Assembly: GCA_017621295.1 (NCBI GenBank)
Contig: JAGATI010000202.1
Coordinates: 1-10,216, forward strand
Reading direction: 5' to 3'
From: Clostridia bacterium
GTDB lineage: Bacteria > Bacillota_A > Clostridia > TANB77 > CAG-508
Length of the DNA stretch: 10,216 nucleotides
The position numbers and the translations under genes were made by a program. Of this stretch, positions 1 through 7,617 are shown in pieces. Numbering within the stretch: position 1 is the first letter of the stretch; every line of letters begins with the position of its first letter. The notes under the pieces are model-generated. The model ran no database searches and had not been told where the DNA came from. It worked only from the letters and a program-made list of their open reading frames with translations.

Positions 1-145
1 CTAATCTGTATGAATATGAGTCCTCCCAAACTGCGCATCACTGCATTTTTATATATAAATACACAGGCTACTACTCTACTGTTTTTATATTTAGGCTTAC
101 TAAAAACTACTTTTTATGCAAATTAAAAAAATTTTAAAAAAGTAC

Positions 146-174
146 TTGATTTTTATAAAATGTTGTATTACAAT
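146..174 (+). promoter_or_regulatory. Sigma-A-type promoter of mraZ
   Basis: TTGATT (146-151) and TACAAT (169-174) are separated by 17 bases, close to the sigma-A consensus. Transcription would begin near 181, just upstream of the GTGG repeats that MraZ should bind, which is the usual arrangement for this autoregulated promoter. The upstream DNA is very A+T rich, as expected of an UP-like region. Inferred from sequence only. Confidence 0.75.
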
Positions 175-183
175 TTGAATCAG

Positions 184-207
184 GTGGAGAGAAGTGGTAC
201 AAAGTGG
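184..207 (+). promoter_or_regulatory. MraZ operator: three GTGG repeats with a 10-base period
   Basis: GTGG occurs at 184-187, 194-197 and 204-207, exactly 10 bases apart, so the repeats lie on one face of the helix. This matches the known MraZ operator type: short direct repeats (TGGGN, or AAAGTGG-like in Mollicutes) with 5-base spacers upstream of mraZ. The array lies just downstream of the -10 box, where bound MraZ would affect initiation. A further GTGAGG at 220-225 overlaps the ribosome-binding region and is probably Shine-Dalgarno sequence. Confidence 0.8.
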
Positions 208-235
208 ATTAAAATGATAGTGAGGTGAGAGATAA

Positions 236-668
236 GTGCTCATTGGTGAATATGAACATTCTCTAGATGCTAAAGGCAGATTAATAATGCCAGCAAAACT
301 AAGGGAAGATATAGGTGAAAAGTTCATAGTAACAAAAGGTTTAGATGGATGCTTATTTGGATTCTCTCGGTAAAGAATGGACAAACTTTGAAGAAAAATT
401 AAAAACACTTCCACTTACAAATAAAAATGCAAGAGATTTTGTTAGATTTTTTCTATCTGGGGCTACAGAATGTGATATAGATAAACAAGGTAGGTTTTTG
501 ATAGCGGGAAATTTAAGAGAATATGCGCAAATGGAAAAAGAAGTAGTAATTATTGGAGTAGGAACTAGAATAGAAATTTGGAACAAACAAAAATGGAGTG
601 AATATAACAGCGAAGACAATATTTCGGCAGAGACAATAGCAGAAAATATGACGATGCTTGGTATATAA
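236..668 (+). CDS. mraZ: MraZ, transcriptional regulator of the dcw cluster (+1 shift at CGG)
   Basis: MraZ is a DNA-binding protein of the AbrB/SpoVT fold that regulates its own operon. The GTG start at 236 gives [11 protein letters not shown], matching the family start, and has a GAGGTGAG Shine-Dalgarno at 222-229. The first half (residues 1-44) ends at CGG 368-370 followed directly by TAA. Skipping C368 gives 143 codons, the usual family size. The duplicated MraZ motif is then complete: DAKGR at residues 11-15 and DKQGR at 82-86, with the typical middle segment [17 protein letters not shown]. Without the shift only a 45-residue half-protein would be made. The alternative is a pseudogene or a sequencing error, but the same lesion recurs at CGG in five neighbouring genes, which argues against gene decay. 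Confidence 0.9.
368..371 (+). other. CGGT recoding site 1 (mraZ)
   Basis: In-frame CGG follows TCT (Ser44) and precedes TAA. Reading CGGT as one Gly continues into [11 protein letters not shown], the normal MraZ frame. The family is variable at this residue, so it supports the +1 shift but does not by itself show that the residue is Gly. Confidence 0.85.
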
Positions 669-690
669 CTTTTTTAAAGTTTATATAAAT

Positions 691-930
691 TACAAAAGAT
701 AAAAAATGAGATACAAAAGATAAAATTTTAAGATAATTTAAAGGGTTTTACAAAAGAAAGTTTTAAAATCCAAAAGAAGAGTTTATAATTTACAAAAGTA
801 AAATTATATAATTACAAAAGAATTTTTAAGATACAAAAGAAAAAGTATAAAAAATTAAAAAAGTCACAAAAGAAAAACGTACAAAAGATTACTTAAAACT
901 ACATAAGACAAATAAAAAGAGCACTAAAGA
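691..930 (+). repeat. Array of about eleven TACAAAAGA-like repeats
   Basis: Copies of TACAAAAGA, exact or with one or two changes, begin at 691, 712, 749, 769, 791, 813, 832, 865, 880, 900 and 922. The intervals are 21, 37, 20, 22, 22, 19, 33, 15, 20 and 22 bases. Most are close to two helical turns, and the 37 and 33 gaps may hide decayed copies. All copies are on one strand, and the DNA between them is A+T rich and not conserved. They fill most of the 350-base spacer between mraZ and rsmH, which has no convincing ORF. Function unknown. The phased A-runs could bend DNA or be sites for a regulator. It is not a CRISPR array: the units are too short and the spacers too AT-poor in complexity. 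Confidence 0.75.
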
Positions 931-951
931 CAAAAATTTAAAGTGGCATTT

Positions 952-978
952 CAGTTGGTATTTTTAAAATACCAACTG
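952..978. repeat. Near-perfect palindrome upstream of rsmH
   Basis: CAGTTGGTATTTT is followed after one base by its exact reverse complement, AAAATACCAACTG. It lies 40 bases before the rsmH start. No T-run follows on the + strand, so it is a poor intrinsic terminator. It could be a regulator site, an RNA-processing hairpin or a transcript-stabilising structure. Function not shown. Confidence 0.7.
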
Positions 979-1018
979 CTTATGCTATTAAATAAAATAG
1001 AAAGTTGAAGGTGGCTAT

Positions 1019-1955
1019 TTGGAATTTAATCATAAACCAGTATTGCTAGAAGAGTGCATAGATGGTCTAAATATAAAAGAAGATGGAATATATGTTGATG
1101 GAACTTTAGGTGGAGCTGGACATAGTAAAGAGATTTTGAAAAAGTTATCTAAAAAAGGTACTCTTATCGGAATTGATAGAGATAAAGAAGCACTAGCTGC
1201 CGCAAAGCAAAATTTAAAAGATTTTAATAATATTAAATATATACATGGAAATCATGATGATATAAAATCTATTTTAGAAGAAATAGGGATAGATAAAGTT
1301 GATGGTATTTTACTAGATTTAGGTGTTTCATCATATCAATTAGATGAAAAAGCAAGAGGGTTTAGTTATTTAGGTGATAACAAATTAGATATGCGTATGG
1401 ATAAAACTCAAAATTTAACAGCAGAAGATGTTGTAAATAACTATTCAGAAGAAGCTTTGGCTAAAATATTTTTTGAATATGGTGAAGAACAATTTTCAAG
1501 AAGTATAGCTAAAAACATTGTAAAACAAAGAGAATTAAAGAGAATAGAGACAACAAATGAGCTTGTGAAGATTGTAGAAAATTCTATACCAAAATCAAAA
1601 CAAAATAATGGACATCCAGCTAAAAGAACATTTCAGGCTATTAGAATAGAAGTTAATGATGAAATAAAACCTTTATATAATACAATAATAAATTCAATTA
1701 ACTGTTTAAAAGAAAATGGTAGATTATGTGTAATTACATTTCATTCTTTAGAAGATAGAGCAGTAAAAGAAGCTTTTAAAGATTCGGTTCGGAAAATGTA
1801 CATGTCCTAAAGAATTACCATATTGTGTGTGTAATTACAAGTCTTTAGGTAAAATTATAAATAAAAAACCAATTGTAGCAGAAGAAATAGAATTAAAAGA
1901 AAATTCTAGAGCTAAAAGTGCTAAATTAAGAATTTTCGAAAGAAATAATAAATAA
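1019..1955 (+). CDS. rsmH: 16S rRNA (cytosine-1402-N4)-methyltransferase RsmH (+1 shift at CGG)
   Basis: RsmH (MraW) uses S-adenosylmethionine to methylate N4 of C1402 in the decoding centre of 16S rRNA. The start is TTG at 1019, giving the family N-terminus [12 protein letters not shown], with GAAGGTGG four bases upstream. SAM-binding motifs are visible: [10 protein letters not shown] (residues 26-35), GIDRD (51-55), then [11 protein letters not shown] and [10 protein letters not shown]. In the standard frame the protein stops shortly after CGG 1790-1792. Skipping C1790 gives [14 protein letters not shown], the Cys-rich C-terminal segment typical of RsmH, and a 311-codon protein ending at TAA 1953-1955, the usual family length. 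ftsL follows after 24 bases, so the two are probably cotranscribed. Confidence 0.93.
1790..1793 (+). other. CGGA recoding site 2 (rsmH)
   Basis: In-frame CGG follows GTT (codon 257). Reading CGGA as Gly leads into [10 protein letters not shown], the expected C-terminus. In the standard frame a stop follows after five more codons. An out-of-frame CGG six bases upstream (TCG GTT) needs no shift. Confidence 0.88.
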
Positions 1956-1979
1956 AACAAATGAAAAGAGGTGAACTTA

Positions 1980-2507
1980 GTGGCAAATAGCTATTATGGT
2001 TATCAGTATGAAACCAGTCCTAGAAAATTGCAACCAGAGTATAAACCTAATAAAAATAGGAATAGAAACAAAAATAAGAATAATAAAAAATCAGTACAAA
2101 CAAGTAAGGATAGTAATAAAAATAAGAGTGCTAAAAAAGTAAATCAAAAATTAAGGGCTGTAAAATATTTGACCATAGGCTTTTTTATACTATTTGCTAT
2201 AAGTTATAGAAATTCTGTAATAAATGAAAGTTTTAAAGAAAAGGAAAAATTAAAAAAAGAACTTAGTGCTATACAGAAAACCAATGAACAGTTACAAGTA
2301 AATATAGAAAATTCATTAAATTTAAATAATGTAGAACAATCTGCTAAAGAAAAACTAGGAATGCAAAAACCAACTAATAGTCAAAAAGTGTATGTTAGCT
2401 TGCCAAAAAAAGATTATATTAGACCAGCTACAGAAGAGGTTTTAGTTGAAGAAGAAAAGTCTTGGTTTGAAAAGTTAATAAAAGGTTTTACTAAAAGTAT
2501 AAAATAA
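1980..2507 (+). CDS. ftsL: FtsL-like cell-division protein
   Basis: A 175-residue bitopic membrane protein at the position where ftsL lies in dcw clusters. It has a basic, Asn/Lys-rich cytoplasmic tail (residues about 15-62), one membrane segment (about 61-76, LTIGFFILFAI) and an outer Leu-containing coiled coil (about 82-130) of the FtsL/DivIC type. FtsL pairs with DivIC and DivIB to scaffold the FtsW-FtsI synthase. The GTG at 1980 is chosen because AGAGGTGA (1967-1974) lies five bases upstream; the GTG at 1971 overlaps that site. The basic tail is longer than in many FtsL proteins. Sequence conservation in this family is low, so the call rests on topology and position. The gene has no in-frame CGG. 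A terminator follows directly. Confidence 0.8.
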   Translation: MANSYYGYQYETSPRKLQPEYKPNKNRNRNKNKNNKKSVQTSKDSNKNKSAKKVNQKLRAVKYLTIGFFILFAISYRNSVINESFKEKEKLKKELSAIQKTNEQLQVNIENSLNLNNVEQSAKEKLGMQKPTNSQKVYVSLPKKDYIRPATEEVLVEEEKSWFEKLIKGFTKSIK

Positions 2508-2546
2508 AAGATTAAAATTGATTAGTAATTTTGGTCTTTTTTTATT
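2486..2546 (+). repeat. Terminator-bearing direct repeat, copy 1
   Basis: This segment spans the last codons of ftsL and its terminator. It aligns with 3855-3914 with four substitutions (each G here, A there), a two-base gap and a one-base difference in T-run length. The copies bracket the unknown gene at 2629 and the PHP gene. Confidence 0.7.
2508..2543 (+). terminator. Intrinsic terminator after ftsL
   Basis: AAGATTAAAATT (2508-2519) pairs with AATTTTGGTCTT (2527-2538) through twelve pairs, two of them G-T wobbles, with a seven-base loop and a T-run to 2543. The stem begins just after the ftsL stop codon. A near-copy lies at 3875-3911. Confidence 0.8.
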
Positions 2547-2628
2547 GAATTTATGTTAAATATGTGTTATCCTTTATAAGGAGTAGACATAATTTAATAT
2601 AATAGAGGAGGATTTTTCTGTATGGAAG

Positions 2629-2919
2629 GTGATATTTAAATTACAGCAAGCTTTAGATAGTAGTAGATTAGAAGTATCATCAGAATATAACGAAGATGAG
2701 CTATTTGAGTTTCTTATGCAATCTGCAACAGAGTCAAATTTTAGAAGATTTCAATCGATAGAATTAGAAGATTATTTTACTAAAAGAGTAAAAGGATGGA
2801 AAACAAGAGGTGAAAGACAGCAAGTAAGCGCTAAGAAAAAACAAGAATATATAGAATTAGAAAAGCAAGATGAAAGTAAGATACCAAGTATTAGTGATGA
2901 TGATGAAATGCAAATATAA
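2629..2919 (+). CDS. Small acidic protein of unknown function
   Basis: A 96-codon ORF that I do not recognise. It starts LQQALDSSRLEVSSEYNEDELFEF, has a charged middle with RRF and FTKRVKGW segments, and ends in a Lys/Glu-rich stretch and an acidic tail (SDDDE). There is no signal peptide, membrane segment or known motif; it looks cytosolic and partly helical. The start is uncertain. The GTG at 2629 lies 17 bases from the good Shine-Dalgarno AGGAGG (2606-2611). The better-placed ATG at 2622 is in another frame and stops after five codons; one base less between them would give MEVIFKLQQ. The PHP gene starts 34 bases downstream, so the two are probably cotranscribed. Confidence 0.6.
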   Translation: MIFKLQQALDSSRLEVSSEYNEDELFEFLMQSATESNFRRFQSIELEDYFTKRVKGWKTRGERQQVSAKKKQEYIELEKQDESKIPSISDDDEMQI

Positions 2920-2953
2920 TAAATATAAAATTAAGAAAAAAGGAGATAAAAAT

Positions 2954-3847
2954 ATGTCAAGAAGAATAGATTTACACATTCATACAACAATGTCAGATGG
3001 AACTTTAACTCCAAAAGAAGTTATAGATGAGGCATCTAGAAATGGAACTTCTATTATTGCGATTGCAGACCATGATACAATAGAAGCATATAATGATGAA
3101 CTAATTTCTTATGCAGAGAGTAAAAATATAACACTTATTAATGCAGTAGAAATTTCAACTAAGGCTAGTAAAGTAGGAATTCATGTATTAGGGTATAGTT
3201 TTAATTTAAAGGATAAACAGATGCAAGAAAAACTATACAAATTAAGAAACGCAAGACATGATTACTTATACAATGTGGCTAAAAAATTAAATGAATTAGG
3301 ATATATTATAAATGTTGAAGAATTGGATAAAATAGATGCTGTTACTAAAGCGCATATTGCATTAGATGTTGTAAATAATGAGAAGAATAAAGACGTACTT
3401 GTAAATAATTTTGGACATATTCCAAACAAAGGTGAATTTATAGAAACTATTATGAATGAAAATTGTCCTGCATATGTGAAAAAGGAGACAGTAACACCGA
3501 AAGAAGCAGCAGAAATTATAAGAACTGCAAATGGCAAAGTTGTTTTAGCACACCCAGTAGCGTATGTACATGAAGATAATTTAACAGATGAAGATATTTT
3601 AGAAATAATAAAAGATATGAAACCAGATGGATTAGAAGCAAATTACTTATATGTAGACCGTAATGATAATAAGATTAATGAAATAGAAAAGTGGAATAAG
3701 TTTGCAAAAGAAAATAATTTATTTGTAACAGTAGGTTCTGATTTTCACAATAAAGATGGAATTCGTCCAGAAATAGGCTTTTTAAATACAGATTTAATTT
3801 TAGAAGATAAAGTAATAGATGAAATTATAATCAATTTAGAAAAATAA
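2954..3847 (+). CDS. PHP-domain metal-dependent phosphoesterase (RNase AM/YciV-like)
   Basis: A 297-residue protein of the PHP superfamily. The metal-binding motifs appear in order: DLHIHTTMSDG (residues 6-16, His8 and His10), ADHD (Asp39, His40, Asp41), Glu66 in AVEIST, His200 in LAHPVAY, and SDFH (Asp263, His265). This pattern and length match the TrpH/YciV group, which includes RNase AM and 3',5'-nucleotide phosphatases; the exact substrate cannot be read from sequence. Such enzymes are cytosolic. The ATG at 2954 is preceded by AAAAGGAGAT; the same frame is open upstream but overlaps the previous gene. It is not a usual dcw member and sits with the small gene before it between two near-identical terminators, suggesting an inserted cassette. 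No in-frame CGG. Confidence 0.88.
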   Translation: MSRRIDLHIHTTMSDGTLTPKEVIDEASRNGTSIIAIADHDTIEAYNDELISYAESKNITLINAVEISTKASKVGIHVLGYSFNLKDKQMQEKLYKLRNARHDYLYNVAKKLNELGYIINVEELDKIDAVTKAHIALDVVNNEKNKDVLVNNFGHIPNKGEFIETIMNENCPAYVKKETVTPKEAAEIIRTANGKVVLAHPVAYVHEDNLTDEDILEIIKDMKPDGLEANYLYVDRNDNKINEIEKWNKFAKENNLFVTVGSDFHNKDGIRPEIGFLNTDLILEDKVIDEIIINLEK

Positions 3848-3854
3848 TATTAAA

Positions 3855-3914
3855 TTTTACTAAAAATATAATAAAAGATTAAAATTAATTAATAATTTTA
3901 GTCTTTTTTTTATT
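3855..3914 (+). repeat. Terminator-bearing direct repeat, copy 2
   Basis: Matches 2486-2546, including bases that encode the end of ftsL in the first copy (TTTTACTAAAA). Here the segment starts eight bases after the PHP stop codon and is non-coding. That it preserves former coding sequence of ftsL points to duplication rather than chance similarity of terminators. Confidence 0.7.
3875..3911 (+). terminator. Intrinsic terminator after the PHP gene
   Basis: AAGATTAAAATTA (3875-3887) pairs with TAATTTTAGTCTT (3893-3905), thirteen pairs with one G-T wobble, a five-base loop and a T-run to 3911. It separates the PHP gene from spoVD, so spoVD needs readthrough or a promoter in the next 50 bases. 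I see no strong promoter there. Confidence 0.8.
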
Positions 3915-3962
3915 TGCATTAAATATTATTAAAGTAATTAAAAATTAAAGTGGTGATAATTT

Positions 3963-6017
3963 ATGAGGAAAAAAAGATTAAGAAAAAAGCAAAAGATTAA
4001 GAAAAAAGTTAATATAAAAAGGCTAGAGAAAAGTGGTAATTTAACAAGAAAAAAAAGAATGAAAGTAGCTTTAATTACTTCATTTTGTATAATGACTTTA
4101 CTTGCTACTAGAATAGGATATATTCAATTTGTAAAGGGAAGCGAGCTTGAATCTCTGGCATATGTTCAGCAGACATTAGACAGAAAAATTAATCCTAAAA
4201 GAGGAACTATATATGATGCCACAGGAAAAAATATACTTGCAGTTAGTAGTACAGTAGAAACAATAACAGTAAATCCAGTAAATATTAGTAAAGAGGATAA
4301 AGAAAGAGTTGCAAGGGTTTTATCTGAAATTTTTGAAGTGGATTATGAGAAGACATTAAAGAAAGTTTCGAGAAAGAGTGCTATAGAAACAATTGCAAAA
4401 AAGGTAGATAGGGAAAAGGCAGATAAATTAAGAGTTTGGATGGATGATAATAATATAACTAAAGGAATTAATATAGATGAAGATACAAAAAGATATTATC
4501 CATATAATAGTTTAGCTTCACAAATAATAGGATTTTGCGGAAGTGATAATCAAGGTTTAGATGGAGTAGAAGCTATTTATGATAATGAATTAAAGGGAGA
4601 AACAGGCAAAATAGTTAAAATGACAGATGCAAAAGGTGGAGATATTGTAAAAGAAGGAGAAGATTATGTAGAAGCTATTGATGGAAATGATTTGATTTTA
4701 ACAATAGATTCAACAATTCAAGGAATTGCAGAAAAATATTTAAAAGAAGCATGTATTGATAATGTATGTACAGATGGTGGAAATATTGTTATTATGAATC
4801 CTAAAAACGGAGACATTTTAGCAATGGCAGGTTATCCAGATTATAATTTAAATACTCCTTATGAAGCAAATACAGAAGAATTAAAAAATGAATGGGATAC
4901 TATGTCACAAAGTGATAAAACAAAAAATCTACAAGCAATGTGGAGAAATAAAGCTATTTCTGATACATATGAGCCAGGTTCAACATTTAAATTAATTACA
5001 GCATCAGCATCTTTAGAAGAAGGGATAACCCAGACTGATAAAGAAGGAGAATTTTGCTGTACACGGAGGAATTGAAGTTGCTGGAGTTAGAATAAAATGT
5101 TGGAGATACTATAGGCCACATGGTTCAGAAAGTTTAAGACAAGGACTAATGAATTCTTGTAATCCAGTGTTTATAGGTTTAGGACAGAAACTTGGAGTTA
5201 CAAAATATTATGAATATTTAAGAAAATTTGGTTATTTAGATAGAACAGGAATAGACCTTCCAGGAGAAGCAAAAGGAATATTTTTAGCAGAAAATAAGGT
5301 TGGACCTGTAGAACTTCGGAACTATTGCATTTGGACAGAGATTTGAAGTTACACCACTTCAAATGGTAACAGCAGTATCAACTATTGCAAATGGTGGAAC
5401 TCATGTTACACCTAGAGTTGTAAAACAGATTGTAGATAGTAAAACAGGTGAAGTAAGAAATATAGAAACTAAAAAACAAGATGGAGTTATTTCTAAAAAG
5501 ACATCAGAAGATGTTCTTAGTATGATGAAAAGTGTTGTAGCAGAAGGAACAGGAAAAAATGCAAAAGTTGAAGGATATTCTATAGGAGGAAAAACGGGAA
5601 CATCAGAAGATGGAGTAAATACAGGAAAATATGTAACATCTTTTATTGGTGTTGCTCCAATAGAAGATCCAGAAGTTGTAGTTTTAGTAACATTATATAA
5701 TCCAACTGGAGAAGGAGGACACCAAGGAGGTGGTGTCGCAGCACCAGTAGGTGGGCAAATTTTTAGTGAAGTATTACCATATTTAGAAGTGCAAAAAGAA
5801 CAGGCAGGAGAAGAAGACGTGCAAGAAATAGAGGTTCCAGATTTAGTTCGGATTATCAATAAAAGATGCAAAAGAGAAGTTAAAGGAATTGAAGATAGAA
5901 ATTGAATATAAGAAAGGTGAAGAAGAAATTAGTGAATCAGAAGTTATAATAAAAGAGCAATTTCCAAGGCCGGGGATTAAAATGAAAAAAGGAAATAAAG
6001 TGACTGTAGAAATATAG
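3963..6017 (+). CDS. spoVD: SpoVD/FtsI-type penicillin-binding transpeptidase with PASTA domain (three +1 shifts at CGG)
   Basis: A class B penicillin-binding protein that cross-links peptidoglycan at the septum or spore cortex with the FtsW/SpoVE polymerase. It has a basic tail (residues 1-33), a membrane anchor (about 34-54), a dimerisation domain starting at KINPKRGTIYDATG, a transpeptidase domain and a C-terminal PASTA domain. Catalytic motifs are STFK (Ser340, Lys343), SCN (398-400) and KTG (543-545). ATG 3963 follows AAAGTGGTGA. The standard code splits it into pieces: SxxK in the first, SxN in the second, KTG in the third. Skipping C at 5064, 5317 and 5849 joins them into 683 codons, a normal SpoVD length, ending TAG at 6015-6017, followed directly in frame by TGA. 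The PASTA domain favours SpoVD over plain FtsI; one protein may serve both roles. Confidence 0.92.
5064..5067 (+). other. CGGA recoding site 3 (spoVD)
   Basis: In-frame CGG after ACA (codon 367). Reading CGGA as Gly368 gives CTGGIEVAGVRIKCW, which matches the conserved C-x-G-x-x-x-V-x-G-x-x-I-x-C-W region of this family. The standard frame stops three codons later (TGA). Confidence 0.9.
5317..5320 (+). other. CGGA recoding site 4 (spoVD)
   Basis: In-frame CGG after CTT. Reading CGGA as Gly452 gives VELGTIAFGQ and then VTPLQM, the expected segment before the KTG motif. The family has a small residue (Ala, Gly or Ser) here. The standard frame stops at TGA 5344-5346. Confidence 0.9.
5849..5852 (+). 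other. CGGA recoding site 5 (spoVD, PASTA domain)
   Basis: In-frame CGG after GTT. Reading CGGA as Gly629 gives VPDLVGLSIKDAKEKL, the PASTA signature, whose Gly is strongly conserved. Without the shift the PASTA domain is lost. Confidence 0.9.
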
Positions 6018-6053
6018 TGAGGCTAATAAATTAAAAAATAAACCAAAAATTTC

Positions 6054-6082
6054 TATACAAAACTAAAATTTAGTTATATAAT
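6054..6082 (+). promoter_or_regulatory. Probable promoter upstream of murE
   Basis: TATACA (6054-6059) and a perfect TATAAT (6077-6082) are 17 bases apart in the 100-base gap between spoVD and murE. The -35 box matches the consensus at four of six positions. It would allow murE and the genes after it to be expressed separately from the upstream genes. Confidence 0.5.
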
Positions 6083-6118
6083 ATATTCGCGAAATTATAA
6101 ATGTAAGGAGAGAAGTCT

Positions 6119-7596
6119 ATGGAATTAAAAAAAGTATTAGCAGGATTAGAAGGATTAAAGTTAAAAGGTTCATTAGACATAGATATAAATAATTTAGATA
6201 GTGATTCAAGAAACATAAGCGAAGGTGATATGTTTCTTGCTATAAAAGGATTTGATGTAGATGGTCATGACTATATAAAAGATGCTATTGCAAAAGGAGC
6301 AAAAGTAATACTTGCTCGGAACAGATATAGATAAAAAAATTATAAAGGAAATTCCAGATGATGTAACAATAGTATTATCTGAGAATACAAGACACGCTTT
6401 GGCAATTTGTGCATGTAACTTTTATAAAAATCCATCTAAAAATGTTAAATTAATAGGAATAACAGGAACTAAGGGAAAAACCACTACTTCTTTTATGACA
6501 AAAGCAATTTTGGAAAAAGAAGGAAAAAAAGTCCGGATTAATTGGAACAATTGCATGTTATATAGGAGATAAAAAATTAGAAGATAGTGATAGAACAACA
6601 CCAGAAAGTATAAAATTACAAAAGATGTTTAGACAAATGGTTGATGAAGGCTGTGAGGCAATAGTAATGGAAGTATCTTCACAAAGTCTAAAATTACATA
6701 GAGTAGATGGATGTGAATTTGATATTGCTGTATTTACTAATTTTTCTGAAGATCATATAAGCGAAAAAGAACATCCAGATATGGAAGATTATTTTAATTC
6801 AAAATTAAAATTATTTAAAATGTGTAAAACAGGATATGTAAATGCAGATGATTTACATACAGCTAAGATAGCAAAATTACTTCCAGACAATGATATAATT
6901 ACTTATGGTATTGATAATTATTGTAACTTTTTAGCAAAAGATATAACAATTACAAATTCATATGTAGATTTTAAAGTTAAATTAGGAACTAGAAATGAAA
7001 GAGTAAAAACATTTATACCAGGAAGATTTAGTGTATATAATTCACTTGCTGCAATATCTATAGGTCTTAAACTTGGATGTAGTCCAGAAAATATAAAAGA
7101 AGCATTATTAGAAGTAAGAGTTCCAGGAAGAAGTGAACTTGTAGATAATAAAAAAGAACTTACAATAATGATAGATTACGCACATTCACCAGAAAGTTTA
7201 GAAAATATTTTAAATGCAGTTAAATCATATACAAGAGGAAAAGTAATTTGCGTTTTTGGATGTGGTGGAGATAGAGATTCTACTAAAAGACCTATTATGG
7301 GAGAAATATCTGGAAGAATTGCAGATTATACAATTATTACATCTGATAATCCACGTACAGAAGACCCAGAAAAAATAGTTAATCAAATTGAAGAAGGAAT
7401 AAAAAAGACTAATGGAAAATATGTATGTATTGTAGATAGAACCCAAGCAATGAAACACGCAGTACAAATAGCTAAGAAAAACGATATAGTAGTTTTAGCA
7501 GGTAAAGGACATGAAACATATCAAATAATAGGGCATGAAAAATATCCTTTTGATGAAAAAGAGATAATAAAAGAAATTATCGACGAACAAAAATAA
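6119..7596 (+). CDS. murE: MurE, UDP-MurNAc-tripeptide synthetase, meso-DAP type (two +1 shifts at CGG)
   Basis: MurE is a cytosolic ATP-dependent ligase that adds the third amino acid to UDP-MurNAc-L-Ala-D-Glu. ATG 6119 has AAGGAGAG seven bases upstream. Seen in order: an N-terminal substrate domain with [18 protein letters not shown], the P-loop GTKGKTT (residues 116-122), TTPES, the central domain with VMEVSSQSL, and a C-terminal domain with [18 protein letters not shown] and DNPR (409-412). DNPR marks meso-diaminopimelate-specific enzymes, so the wall is probably DAP-type. The standard code gives three overlapping pieces. Skipping C at 6317 and 6534 gives 491 codons, a normal MurE length. 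mraY starts 21 bases downstream. Confidence 0.93.
6317..6320 (+). other. CGGA recoding site 6 (murE)
   Basis: In-frame CGG after GCT (codon 66). Reading CGGA as Gly gives AKVILAGTDIDKK and continues into the standard MurE N-terminal domain. The family is variable at this residue. The standard frame stops at TAA four codons later. Confidence 0.88.
6534..6537 (+). other. CGGA recoding site 7 (murE)
   Basis: In-frame CGG after GTC. Reading CGGA as Gly139 gives KKVGLIGTI, in which Gly is highly conserved in MurE. The preceding base is also C (GTC CGG A), so which C is skipped cannot be told from sequence. Confidence 0.9.
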
Positions 7597-7617
7597 ATAC
7601 AAAATTAGGAGGAAGAA

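Noticed and set aside
1..145. Possible 5' end of a minus-strand gene (MRSLGGLIFIQI from about base 38), vaguely like the AspS segment DLGGLIFIDLRD
   Set aside because: Only about 12 codons lie in the window, there is no ribosome-binding site, and the resemblance is to an internal region of AspS rather than its start. I see nothing else supportable in this stretch.
1784..1789. TCGGTT in rsmH as the site of the shift instead of the CGG at 1790
   Set aside because: Removing the C at 1785 also restores the frame (DWFGKC), but that CGG is not in frame, and the in-frame CGG at 1790 follows the rule seen at the other ten sites.
2598..2603. TATAAT as the -10 box of a promoter for the gene at 2629
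   Set aside because: Transcription would start inside the Shine-Dalgarno sequence, and no good -35 lies at the right distance.
5401..5871. 156-codon minus-strand ORF opposite spoVD
   Set aside because: It mirrors the third part of the transpeptidase gene, is rich in Ser, Thr and Pro as expected of an antisense shadow, and has no family features.
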